Shown in pieces: positions 1 to 6,159 of a stretch of DNA of 8,965 bases (positions are counted from its first letter, which is position 1; each line of letters opens with the position of its first letter). Location of the stretch: contig JAUWZC010000087.1 in the NCBI GenBank assembly GCA_030615565.1, positions 1-8,965 of the forward strand. The letters run 5' to 3'. The position numbers and the translations under genes were made by a program. The notes under the pieces are model-generated. The model did no database searches. It saw only the letters and a list, made by a program, of their open reading frames with translations, and was not told the DNA's origin. The DNA comes from Desulfobacteraceae bacterium (lineage in GTDB: Bacteria > Desulfobacterota > DSM-4660 > Desulfatiglandales > B25-G16).

Positions 1-1
1 A

Positions 2-547
2 GAAAATAGTCAATCCTAAAAGGCCACCTAACATATTTAGCAAAATATCATACCAGGTAAAATATCTTAAAGGTAGCAGGCCTTGATAAATCTCGTCTAT
101 TCCGCCGACCATGCCTGTAATTGCTGCAGATCCAAAGTAAATATATTTTTTATTCACTTCTTCTCTTTCCTTCCATTTTCCTCCTTTAATTGCCTGCATT
201 ATCAATATGCTCAAAATAGCATATTCTGGCAAATGAGTTAATTCATAAGGGTTTGGAATAATAAAATAAAAGAGACAGGAAACTCCTATTAATCCACCTA
301 TTATGAGGATAAAGGAACGGAATCTTCGTCTGTTGAAAAAAAAGACACCTCCTGCTAAAAATATCAGGAGTGCCCCTATAAAAATCTCAACATCTAATAC
401 AAAACTGGAAATCGATCCTGCCTGCCATCTCAAAGAAGCCCACCGAATTAATAAAGGCAAATATGGCGTTGCGATCAGGATAATCAGGAGATATCCATAT
501 ACTAATAACCACCTACGACTGAAGTAATGTAAGGTAAAATCTTTCAC
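2..547 (-). CDS. VanZ-like membrane protein, C-terminus cut by the left edge
   Basis: Seen: an open minus-strand frame running off the left edge, 182 codons from a GTG at 547. Numbering from that GTG, hydrophobic segments lie at about 12-35, 50-71, 77-97, 105-121 and 135-150. The VanZ signature is clear: E102, H105, E108 and Y109 (E-x-x-H-L-P-E-Y), then G149-I-D151-E152-x-Y-Q155, R161, D167, N171 and G174. Known: VanZ gave low-level teicoplanin resistance in the vanA element; most relatives are uncharacterised multi-pass proteins, often near polysaccharide genes. Start: there is no in-frame ATG before the first membrane helix. GTG 547 or TTG 589 (14 codons longer, the first possible start after an in-frame stop) are the candidates, and neither has a good ribosome site. 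It is the last gene of the locus, separated from the WecA fusion by a structured spacer. Inference: accessory envelope protein. The family call is firm; the start and the role are not. Confidence 0.85.
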   Translation of the reverse strand, partial: MKDFTLHYFSRRWLLVYGYLLIILIATPYLPLLIRWASLRWQAGSISSFVLDVEIFIGALLIFLAGGVFFFNRRRFRSFILIIGGLIGVSCLFYFIIPNPYELTHLPEYAILSILIMQAIKGGKWKEREEVNKKYIYFGSAAITGMVGGIDEIYQGLLPLRYFTWYDILLNMLGGLLGLTIF

Positions 548-621
548 AGGCCAAAAAGTACTCTTAGGCTGCGTTAAAAAATTCCTCAAATCGAAATGGA
601 AAGAATTATCTTATATCTAGA

Positions 622-659
622 TCCTGTTCCAAATACCAGGCCGGTATTATAAGGCAGGA
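622..659. repeat. Compound hairpin upstream of the VanZ gene
   Basis: The inner stem AATACC (632-637) pairs perfectly with GGTATT (643-648) around a five-base loop. An outer stem TCCTG (622-626) pairs with CAGGA (655-659), and CC 629-630 can pair with GG 653-654, which makes a 38-base bulged hairpin. No T-run follows on either strand, so it does not look like an intrinsic terminator. It lies 33 bases before TTG 589 and 75 before GTG 547, where leader structure could affect translation. The pairing is seen; the function is inference. Confidence 0.5.
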
Positions 660-691
660 AAAATATTGCAGATATTCAAAACTACTGGATT

Positions 692-713
692 AGGAGCTTA
701 TATCCGAGCTCCT
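692..713. repeat. Perfect 7-bp inverted repeat
   Basis: AGGAGCT (692-698) and AGCTCCT (707-713) form a perfect seven-base stem around an eight-base loop. On the minus strand the first arm reads AAAGGAGCT, which looks like a ribosome site, but only stops follow it and no open frame is served. The short TTT after it on the plus strand is too weak for a terminator. It could be a protein-binding palindrome or an RNA hairpin. Confidence 0.45.
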
Positions 714-748
714 TTACTCTAATATATTTAAATGTATTGGAATTTCTA

Positions 749-765
749 TCCCGCTGTAAGCGGGA
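749..765. repeat. Tight GC-rich hairpin, 7-bp stem with 3-base loop
   Basis: TCCCGCT (749-755) pairs perfectly with AGCGGGA (759-765) around GTA. In an AT-rich spacer this GC-rich stem stands out. Neither side carries the T-run of an intrinsic terminator: the plus side continues AAAATC and the minus side ATAGAAA. Short GC palindromes like this are often copies of dispersed REP-like elements, which can only be tested against the rest of the genome. Confidence 0.5.
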
Positions 766-861
766 AAATCAAATAACTTTTATTAGCAAGCAATTTGTGC
801 CATCTAAATGGAATTGGAGCGAAGCCCCTAAGTTCGATCATTTAATTAGGCCGCAGATTTT

Positions 862-961
862 CGCCCTGGCCCAGACCCTGCAAGAAATTACTTAATTATA
901 ATCTCTGCTTTGGAATTATTATAGCTACAATATAATAGTCAACTAACGTCGCACCAGGGCG
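862..961. repeat. Inverted 8-bp pair bounding about 84 bases
   Basis: CGCCCTGG (862-869) and CCAGGGCG (954-961) are exact reverse complements separated by 84 bases. The segment between them is AT-rich and holds a small TATTATA/TATAATA palindrome (917-923 and 931-937). The arms could be the ends of a small dispersed element, or chance. No flanking target duplication was found by eye. Confidence 0.3.
918..942 (-). promoter_or_regulatory. Weak candidate promoter for the VanZ gene
   Basis: On the minus strand TTGACT (942-937) is a good -35 match and TATAAT (923-918) is a perfect -10 match, but the spacer between them is only 13 bases. Using the overlapping TAATAA or AATAAT as -10 gives 15 or 16 bases with poorer hexamers. 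If active it would give a leader of about 320-370 bases that includes all three compact hairpins. In such AT-rich DNA it may be chance. Confidence 0.25.
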
Positions 962-1042
962 GGCTGATAAAAAATATTTTATATTATATATGAAAATCTT
1001 AATAATCTGCTTGCGTCTGCGGCAAAAAAGGAAATTCCTAAG

Positions 1043-2866
1043 CTATTCAATTACGATATCAAGGCGGCTCAGGTTCACACCTAGAGCATTGCATCCCTTT
1101 TTCAATGAATTCAGGGTTAACCTATCCATATTTCGGAATGAAATAATCACCTCGGAAATTTGGTACTTATCTATGATCTCATTCAGACAACCCTTTCCCC
1201 CAAACACTGGATATCCCAAGAACCGCCTATCCTGTTTCCTTATATCGTCATCGATAAACCCCACAAGTGCCAGTCCTAGATTCTTGTTTCGTTCAATCTC
1301 TTGCATAACGAGTTGGCCTCCTGCCCCAGCACCATAAATAAGTGTCCTTCTTCCTCCATTCATGGGACTTTTGGGGGCAGCTTCACCAATCAGACGATAT
1401 GAGAAACGGGAGGCTGTCACAAGTGCCATCAAAATCATCCAATAAATTATAAACAAAGTGCGGGAAAATCCCATGAAGCGATAAATCCCTAAATTAACCA
1501 GGGCAGCTAAGACTGTACCGACAGTAATAGCCTTAACATAGATGATCACATCTCTCATCCCTACATATTGCCATATTCCTCTATAGACACCCAAAAGAAA
1601 AAAGCTAAAAAGCTGGCATGCCACGACAATGGGTAAGGATTTGAGAAAGATGGGAAAATTTGCACCATAGGCAGAGCCCTCAAATCTAATTAAGTAGGAA
1701 GACCAATAGGCGAGCGGAATCAGAACGAGATCCAAGAGCACTTCGAAAAGCCTTCTTTTGTAGGTCAATTCAATAAAAAGGGGAGTGAGCTTCCCCTTGT
1801 TGACTTCAGAGACTATGGACTTTTCTGGATATACCTTGACCCTAGCCAAATTAATCCAGAAAAAGATGATAAAAAGGAGGTAAATGACGACAAGGACCAG
1901 GCTAACACCCAGAGATAGGCGAGTAATGGCCATAGCCAATAGTCCTGAAACAGCTGCAAAACTGTAAAGTATCAACACTGCGGTTCTCTCAGAAAATCCG
2001 ATGGCCACCATCCTATGAGAGGAGTGATCCTGCCCTCCAATAGAAATGGAGCGACCAGAAAGCTTGCGCATCAGGCTGACAAAGGTGGTATCCAGGATAG
2101 GTATGAACAGGATCAGGATAGGAATGGCCAGTACAGATGCCAGATGGTGAGATTGGGGGCCAACCACCAATCCTGAAGCCCTAGTAGTCAGTCCAGCTAA
2201 CAGAAATCCAATAAAGAGACTACCTGAGTCTCCCATGAAAATTGAAGCTGGGTAGAAATTATAGATTAAAAATCCTACCAAAGAGCCAAGAAATACGGAT
2301 AGGAAAAGTGGTGCTGGAAAGATACTCTGAATTCCAGAGGAAACCTGAGATAAAAACAGAAAAAGGCCTGCTATTAAGGCGATACCGGCTGATAATCCAT
2401 CCATATTATCTAAAAGATTAAAGGCGTTGGTAATACCCACGATCCAGAAGATACTTATCACCAGGTTGGCCGTCATGGACTCAAACCAGTTTACCTGAAA
2501 GCCAAAAATGACCAATACAGAAGCAATAATGACCTGACCCACTAGTTTGTGCTGGGGATTGATCTCTAAAAGGTCGTCCACCAACCCTAAAAGAAAGATA
2601 GCCATACCACACAAGGCAAGAGGCAAGAGGGGCTTTATTGAGGTATAAAAACCAAACACAAAGGAAGCCAGTTGCCAGACAACCATCAGGGTGAAAAAGA
2701 TACTCACCCCGCCCAAAAGGGAGATTGGTCTTTTGTGCCATCTGTCATCCCTTGGTCTGGCTACAAAGTTCCCTTTAATGGCCAGGTGCCTGATCAATGG
2801 GGTTAAAAACAGTGAAACCAAAAAGGATGCTGCAAAGGCAAAGACATATACAAAAAGTGGGCTCAT
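1043..2866 (-). CDS. Fusion: WecA-like sugar-1-phosphate transferase + truncated FlaA1/WbpM-type domain
   Basis: Residues 1-345 are a multi-pass polyprenyl-phosphate sugar-1-phosphate transferase of the WecA/MraY family. Seen: D97-D98 after a membrane segment, N147-A-F-N150-x-x-D153-N-x-D156-G, G212-D213-S-G-S, and H281-x-x-H284-R. Known role: these enzymes move a HexNAc-1-phosphate (often GlcNAc) from UDP to undecaprenyl phosphate and so start a glycan. Residues 370-607 match the front half of FlaA1/WbpM/CapD proteins: membrane segments at about 373-395, 408-428, 443-461 and 468-486, the Y-R-G-I-W-x-Y-V segment at 428-435, a Rossmann loop G512-A-G514-A-G-G517, and the G-F-I-D-D-D strand at 536-541. 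The frame stops where the catalytic SDR half would begin, so dehydratase activity is not expected. WecA alone is usually about 340-370 residues. The ATG overlaps the SDR stop as ATGA, indicating translational coupling. The family of each half is firm; the exact sugar is unknown. Confidence 0.9.
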   Translation of the reverse strand: MSPLFVYVFAFAASFLVSLFLTPLIRHLAIKGNFVARPRDDRWHKRPISLLGGVSIFFTLMVVWQLASFVFGFYTSIKPLLPLALCGMAIFLLGLVDDLLEINPQHKLVGQVIIASVLVIFGFQVNWFESMTANLVISIFWIVGITNAFNLLDNMDGLSAGIALIAGLFLFLSQVSSGIQSIFPAPLFLSVFLGSLVGFLIYNFYPASIFMGDSGSLFIGFLLAGLTTRASGLVVGPQSHHLASVLAIPILILFIPILDTTFVSLMRKLSGRSISIGGQDHSSHRMVAIGFSERTAVLILYSFAAVSGLLAMAITRLSLGVSLVLVVIYLLFIIFFWINLARVKVYPEKSIVSEVNKGKLTPLFIELTYKRRLFEVLLDLVLIPLAYWSSYLIRFEGSAYGANFPIFLKSLPIVVACQLFSFFLLGVYRGIWQYVGMRDVIIYVKAITVGTVLAALVNLGIYRFMGFSRTLFIIYWMILMALVTASRFSYRLIGEAAPKSPMNGGRRTLIYGAGAGGQLVMQEIERNKNLGLALVGFIDDDIRKQDRRFLGYPVFGGKGCLNEIIDKYQISEVIISFRNMDRLTLNSLKKGCNALGVNLSRLDIVIE

Positions 2867-3834
2867 TTTTTAAAATAATCAATTACGCTCTGAATGATAC
2901 CCTTAAGATCTGTCTCAGGCTCAAAATGCATAAGATTCTTTAGCCTGGTGATATCTGGGCAACGTCTCTGCATATCCTCGTATCCAGGTCCGTAGGCCTT
3001 TTCATAGGGAATGTATTCTATCTCAGATGAGCTTCCTGTCATCTCCTTGACCATCAGAGCAAGTTCCTTGATGGTCACCTCTTCCTCATTCCCCACATTA
3101 AAAATCTGTCCCACAGCCTCGGGTTCGGCCATGAGCTTTATCAGCACATCAATGATGTCTGCGATATATGTAAAGCTCCTAGATTGGGAACCGTCACCAT
3201 ATACTGTAATAGCCTTATTGATAAGGGCCTTCTGAACAAAGTTAGGTATAACCATTCCGTACTGCCCAGTCTGTCTCGGTCCTACAGTATTGAAAAGACG
3301 GGCAATAATGACCGGTAGTTTCTTTTCTTCATAGTATGCCAGGGCCAAGAATTCATCCAGGGCCTTGGAGCAGGCATATGCCCAGCGTCGTTTTGTTGTG
3401 GAACCCATAAGGCGATCTGTATCCTCTAAAAGGAGGCAGGTGTTCTCCCCATCCATAACTTTACCGTAGACCTCGCTGCTTGATGCAATAAGAACTTTTT
3501 TCTTATACCGGTTGGCCAACATAAGAACCATCTCAGTTCCCTTTACATTTGTCTCAAGGGTCTCAACCGGCCGGTTCATAATGAGCTTTACGCCCACGGC
3601 CGCAGCCATATGATAAATTTGATCACACTTGAAGACCAGCTCATTCATAACGGCTTCATTCAGAATAGTGTCCACTACCAGATGAAATCTTTCCTTATCT
3701 TGATTTTGTTCCACATTCTCGAGGCTCCCAGTGGACAGATCATCCACTACAAAGACTTCGTCTCCACTCTCCAGGAGCCTGTCAACCAGATGAGAACCTA
3801 TAAACCCTGCGCCACCTGTGATCAGTATCTTCAT
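2863..3834 (-). CDS. NAD-dependent nucleotide-sugar epimerase/dehydratase (extended SDR, UDP-glucuronate decarboxylase-like)
   Basis: A complete 323-residue extended short-chain dehydrogenase, a normal length. Seen: the NAD-binding G7-G-A-G-F-I-G13 loop; D31-D32 at the end of the second strand, favouring NAD over NADP; S118-S-S120-E121-V-Y-G; catalytic Y153-x-x-x-K157; A-R-L-F-N-T-x-G-P-R at 178-187; V-Y-G-D-G-S-Q-S-R-S-F at 211-221; and R-R-C-P-D-I at 290-295. S120-E121, Y153 and the late arginine match the layout of UDP-glucuronate decarboxylase (UXS), which makes UDP-xylose, but UDP-glucose/galactose 4-epimerases and dTDP-glucose dehydratases share much of it. The substrate cannot be fixed by eye. 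It acts in the cytoplasm to supply a sugar for the glycan. It overlaps the next gene by four bases. The ATG is kept because the Rossmann loop begins at residue 7, although the ribosome site is weak (TTTAGG, eight bases away). Confidence 0.9.
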   Translation of the reverse strand: MKILITGGAGFIGSHLVDRLLESGDEVFVVDDLSTGSLENVEQNQDKERFHLVVDTILNEAVMNELVFKCDQIYHMAAAVGVKLIMNRPVETLETNVKGTEMVLMLANRYKKKVLIASSSEVYGKVMDGENTCLLLEDTDRLMGSTTKRRWAYACSKALDEFLALAYYEEKKLPVIIARLFNTVGPRQTGQYGMVIPNFVQKALINKAITVYGDGSQSRSFTYIADIIDVLIKLMAEPEAVGQIFNVGNEEEVTIKELALMVKEMTGSSSEIEYIPYEKAYGPGYEDMQRRCPDITRLKNLMHFEPETDLKGIIQSVIDYFKK

Positions 3835-4073
3835 TTTAAATGCCTAAAATTCAAAGTTAATACAACTCGTATGTGAAGTGATTTAGTCGCCAAGTCCTTA
3901 AAACATTTAAATACTCAACCTTTCAACCAATCCCTAAATTCCCAATTCCATAATCTTAAGTACCCAAATCGCAAATCCCATATCCCATGAGAATAATTAA
4001 AAGTCAAGTTTTGAGTGCTTTACGCGATCCATCTCTCTCGCCACATCTCCCACATCAAAAGGGCCACAGGCGA
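3835..4073. other. 239-base spacer between glycosyltransferase and SDR
   Basis: No gene with family support lies here. The right end (about 3999-4073) contains a short open minus-strand frame that continues past the glycosyltransferase stop in the -1 frame. The middle is a low-complexity run of degenerate heptamers. The left end leads into the SDR start without a strong ribosome site. I see no hairpin with a T-run, so no intrinsic terminator is claimed and transcription may run through. Confidence 0.5.
3924..3987 (-). repeat. Degenerate G-rich heptamer repeat tract
   Basis: On the minus strand the tract repeats variants of a seven-base unit: GGGATAT, GGGATTT, GCGATTT, GGGTACTT, GGAATT, GGGAATTT, AGGGATT. 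Copies are imperfect and spaced at 6-8 bases, like a decayed tandem microsatellite. It lies wholly in the gap between the second glycosyltransferase and the SDR. I have an impression of similar TTTGGGATTT-type runs between genes in several environmental bacterial lineages; that is memory, not a search result. Confidence 0.55.
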
Positions 4074-4979
4074 TTATTCTCTCAACCTTTTCGAGGACAC
4101 GACATCCTTTCTACGGTACAACACGCGTATCCAGTTGGAGACAAGGACAAAACAAAGCCGAAGGGAAAGGCCAGCGATGGCAAAAGGCTTCAAAAACCGA
4201 AGGTTAGCCTTGGTGTACTTGTCAAAGAGGCGATAGCTGCTTTTATGAAATTCGAAGATGGACCTGCGAGGAGCATGTTTGCTGCTAACCCCAACATAGT
4301 GAACAACAGAGGCCTTTGGAAGATAGACCACCTTCCATCCCTTGTTCCACATACGCTTGCACCAGTCAGCATCTTCCCAGTACATAAAAAAACGCTCATC
4401 CATAGGACCTACATCATCCACCGCTCTTCTCCTCGCAGCCAGGCAGGCACCGGAGACCCAATCCACTTCCATAGATGTTTTGCCATCACTTCGAGTCGTT
4501 AGGATGTTTCCACAAGTGAATGGATTGTTTGGGAAAAATCTGGTTAGCAGTGAAGATCGGCCAAATAAAGCCGTAAGTGGGGTAGGGAAAGTCCGGGCAG
4601 AACCCTGGACAGATCCATCATGATCAAGGATTTTTGGGCCAACAATTCCTACGTCGGGGCTCTCTTCCATGTAGCGCAAAATGGGTTCAAAAAAATCGTC
4701 CATAACATAGCTATCAGGGTTTAATAGTACTATATAAGGGGAATCACTTTGCTTCAAAGCATTGTTGATTGCCCTTGCAAACCCAATGTTGTAGATATTC
4801 TTTGAGAGCACAACTTGGGGGAATTTTTCTTTCACACGACCTACGCCATCTTCGGAAGCGTTATCCTGTATTAAAACCTTTGCCGGAAGCTCCTGGAGAG
4901 AATCATAGACAGATTTAAGGCATTTTAGCAGGTAATCAGTACTGTTATAATTAACTATGATAATATCGAGCAAACTCAA
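4074..4979 (-). CDS. Family-2 glycosyltransferase (rhamnosyltransferase-like)
   Basis: A 301-residue GT-A fold glycosyltransferase of family 2, expected to add a sugar from a nucleotide donor to the lipid-linked unit on the cytoplasmic face. Seen: I-I-I-V-N-Y-N at 6-12, the nucleotide-binding D39-N40, N64-I-G-F-A-R-A-I-N72, the metal-site variant L-L-N-P-D89, W174-V-S-G-A-C-L at 174-180, the acceptor/catalytic region D194-E-R-F-F-M-Y-W-E-D-A-D-W at 194-206, and V-V-H at 225-227. This pattern is shared with WbbL-type rhamnosyltransferases; donor and linkage are unknown. A hydrophobic patch at about 264-283 and a basic tail suggest membrane contact. Start: the first codon is TTG, chosen because AAGGAG lies 10 bases upstream and the fold begins at once. 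No earlier ATG fits. After the stop, the -1 frame stays open for about 25 more codons. Confidence 0.88.
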   Translation of the reverse strand: MSLLDIIIVNYNSTDYLLKCLKSVYDSLQELPAKVLIQDNASEDGVGRVKEKFPQVVLSKNIYNIGFARAINNALKQSDSPYIVLLNPDSYVMDDFFEPILRYMEESPDVGIVGPKILDHDGSVQGSARTFPTPLTALFGRSSLLTRFFPNNPFTCGNILTTRSDGKTSMEVDWVSGACLAARRRAVDDVGPMDERFFMYWEDADWCKRMWNKGWKVVYLPKASVVHYVGVSSKHAPRRSIFEFHKSSYRLFDKYTKANLRFLKPFAIAGLSLRLCFVLVSNWIRVLYRRKDVVSSKRLRE

Positions 4980-4989
4980 GCTTTTTGCA

Positions 4990-4995
4990 CTCCTT
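4990..4995 (-). promoter_or_regulatory. Ribosome binding site deciding a TTG start
   Basis: On the minus strand AAGGAG lies 10 bases before the TTG at 4979. It supports TTG rather than a downstream ATG as the start of the glycosyltransferase, whose first beta-strand begins at residue 4. A second in-frame TTG two codons later is a near-equivalent choice. Confidence 0.6.
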
Positions 4996-5079
4996 ATTCT
5001 TTCCTAAATGTCCTTAAGTTCCAAATGTTACCAGACGTTTTTTCTCCTCGATATTCTTCATCCTCTAGTTAACACGCTC

Positions 5080-6084
5080 TCAATTTTTCCGCAACCGCCT
5101 GGTCAATCGAGGGATAAATAACTCTCTCTCTAATAGACCCCAGATGTAATCATCATCCACTTTCCTGTTTCTCTGTATCTGCCTACGCTTCTTCAACATC
5201 ACCTTCAGACACTTGAGCGCATCCCACTTTGCCTTTATAAACTCTTTAATTCGATCATTTGCTGCAAAGAATAATAAAGCAGCAATATCATAGATAATAT
5301 GAAGCCATATTGTTTTAAGTATTAGATTAGAAGGCATATTCTTAATGTAGACCCATTCTAAATTTCGATGGCTGTAATAGACGGAAATTGGCGAATCATA
5401 GACAATACTGCTGCTGGCCATGTGGTACACAATTGCTTCAGGCACGTATAAACACTTATACCCCTTTAACTGTGCCCTGAAACTCAAGTCAACATCTTCG
5501 TAAAGCAGAAAGAAATCCTCATCAAAAAAACCTATATCCTTGAGCATCGAAGTGCGATAAAGAGCAGCGCCGGCACACGCCCCGAAGATCCATTCCTGCT
5601 TATTGTAATTGTTTGCTGACTCACCCCTGCCTCGTAATAGACCTGTCCCTGCCTTACTATAAGCATCTCCAGCTCGATCAATGGTTTCTGGATTGTCATA
5701 AAAAAGCATCTTTGAGGCAGCAAATCCTACCTCAGGATGAGACTCAAGCGCCTCTACCAGGTGTTTAATCCACAGGGGGTGCGGAACTGCATCATTGTTA
5801 AGCAGGGCCACATATTCTGTTTGGATGATTTTAAAGGCATAATTATTTGCAGCAGAAAAACCAACGTTTTTAGGAAGGGCTATAGTCTTTACTTCAGGGT
5901 AATTACGGTTGACAAAATCAACTGATCCATTACTCGAACCGTTATCAACAACAATTAAAGACAATGGTTGATAAATCTGCTGACTTAATCCATCCAGGCA
6001 TTCTGAAAGGAACCTCTTTCCATCCCAGTTAACTACAATTATCGAAACCTTATCCAATAAATCCCACCTATAAAACCTTTGCAT
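5080..6084 (-). CDS. Family-2 glycosyltransferase
   Basis: A 334-residue family-2 glycosyltransferase, likely extending the undecaprenyl-linked repeat unit in the cytoplasm. Seen: V-S-I-I-V-V-N-W at 13-20, D47-N-G-S-S, N73-V-G-F-S-A-A-N-N81, metal-site variant L-L-N-N-D98, W165-I-F-G-A-C-A-G-A at 165-173, and D188-E-D-F-F-L-L-Y-E-D-V-D-L at 188-200. A hydrophobic helix at about 257-274 is followed by a strongly basic, probably peripheral C-terminal region at 275-334. It resembles its neighbour in motif order but differs in the metal motif (NND against NPD) and in the tail, so the two are not a recent duplicate. Start: ATG 6084 has AAAGGAG 15 bases upstream, which is long. TTG 6057 (residue 10) has AGGTGG six bases upstream and would give a family-like start M-D-K-V-S-I-I. 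Donor sugar unknown. Confidence 0.88.
   Translation of the reverse strand: MQRFYRWDLLDKVSIIVVNWDGKRFLSECLDGLSQQIYQPLSLIVVDNGSSNGSVDFVNRNYPEVKTIALPKNVGFSAANNYAFKIIQTEYVALLNNDAVPHPLWIKHLVEALESHPEVGFAASKMLFYDNPETIDRAGDAYSKAGTGLLRGRGESANNYNKQEWIFGACAGAALYRTSMLKDIGFFDEDFFLLYEDVDLSFRAQLKGYKCLYVPEAIVYHMASSSIVYDSPISVYYSHRNLEWVYIKNMPSNLILKTIWLHIIYDIAALLFFAANDRIKEFIKAKWDALKCLKVMLKKRRQIQRNRKVDDDYIWGLLERELFIPRLTRRLRKN
6064..6069 (-). promoter_or_regulatory. Possible internal ribosome site for a shorter start
   Basis: AGGTGG on the minus strand lies six bases before TTG 6057, in frame with the 5080-6084 glycosyltransferase. Starting there removes nine residues and places the first beta-strand near residue 4, as is usual for the family. 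The competing site AAAGGAG (6100-6106) sits 15 bases before ATG 6084. Confidence 0.35.
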
Positions 6085-6159
6085 GCAAAGGCAGACTATC
6101 TCCTTTGTAAATAATCTTAAGAATTATAAGCAACAATCTCTATATTGATCTTACTGCTT

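Larger units (their letters stand above)
548..1042. other. Non-coding spacer with several inverted repeats
   Basis: I see no convincing gene in this stretch. All minus-strand frames carry frequent stops and no family motif. The right part (about 970-1010) is very AT-rich. The left and centre hold three compact perfect hairpins (632-648, 692-713, 749-765) and a longer-range inverted pair (862-869 with 954-961). None is followed by a T-run on either strand, so none is a standard intrinsic terminator. The spacer may hold a promoter and leader for the VanZ gene, or remnants of dispersed repeats. The leftmost 42 bases become coding if VanZ starts at TTG 589. Confidence 0.6.

Noticed and set aside
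303..527. Plus-strand open frame of 74 codons
   Set aside because: It is antisense to the VanZ-like frame, which carries the conserved signature; the plus-strand product is a basic, featureless peptide.
1008..1030. Hairpin-like TTGC...GCAA beside a poly-A/T run after the fusion gene
   Set aside because: On the transcribed minus strand the T-run precedes the weak four-base stem instead of following it, so it cannot act as an intrinsic terminator of that gene.
990..1337. Plus-strand open frame of about 115 codons
   Set aside because: It lies mostly antisense to the 3' end of the WecA-FlaA1 fusion, has a basic low-information sequence and matches no family I know; it is a shadow of the minus-strand gene.
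3987..4502. Plus-strand open frame of about 171 codons
   Set aside because: It is antisense to the glycosyltransferase whose family motifs are unmistakable; the plus-strand translation shows no domain and no ribosome site.
5014..5061. Fifteen-residue minus-strand open frame between the two glycosyltransferases
   Set aside because: The AGAGG before it touches the ATG with no spacing, and the sequence runs into repeat-like DNA; too short and unsupported to call a gene.
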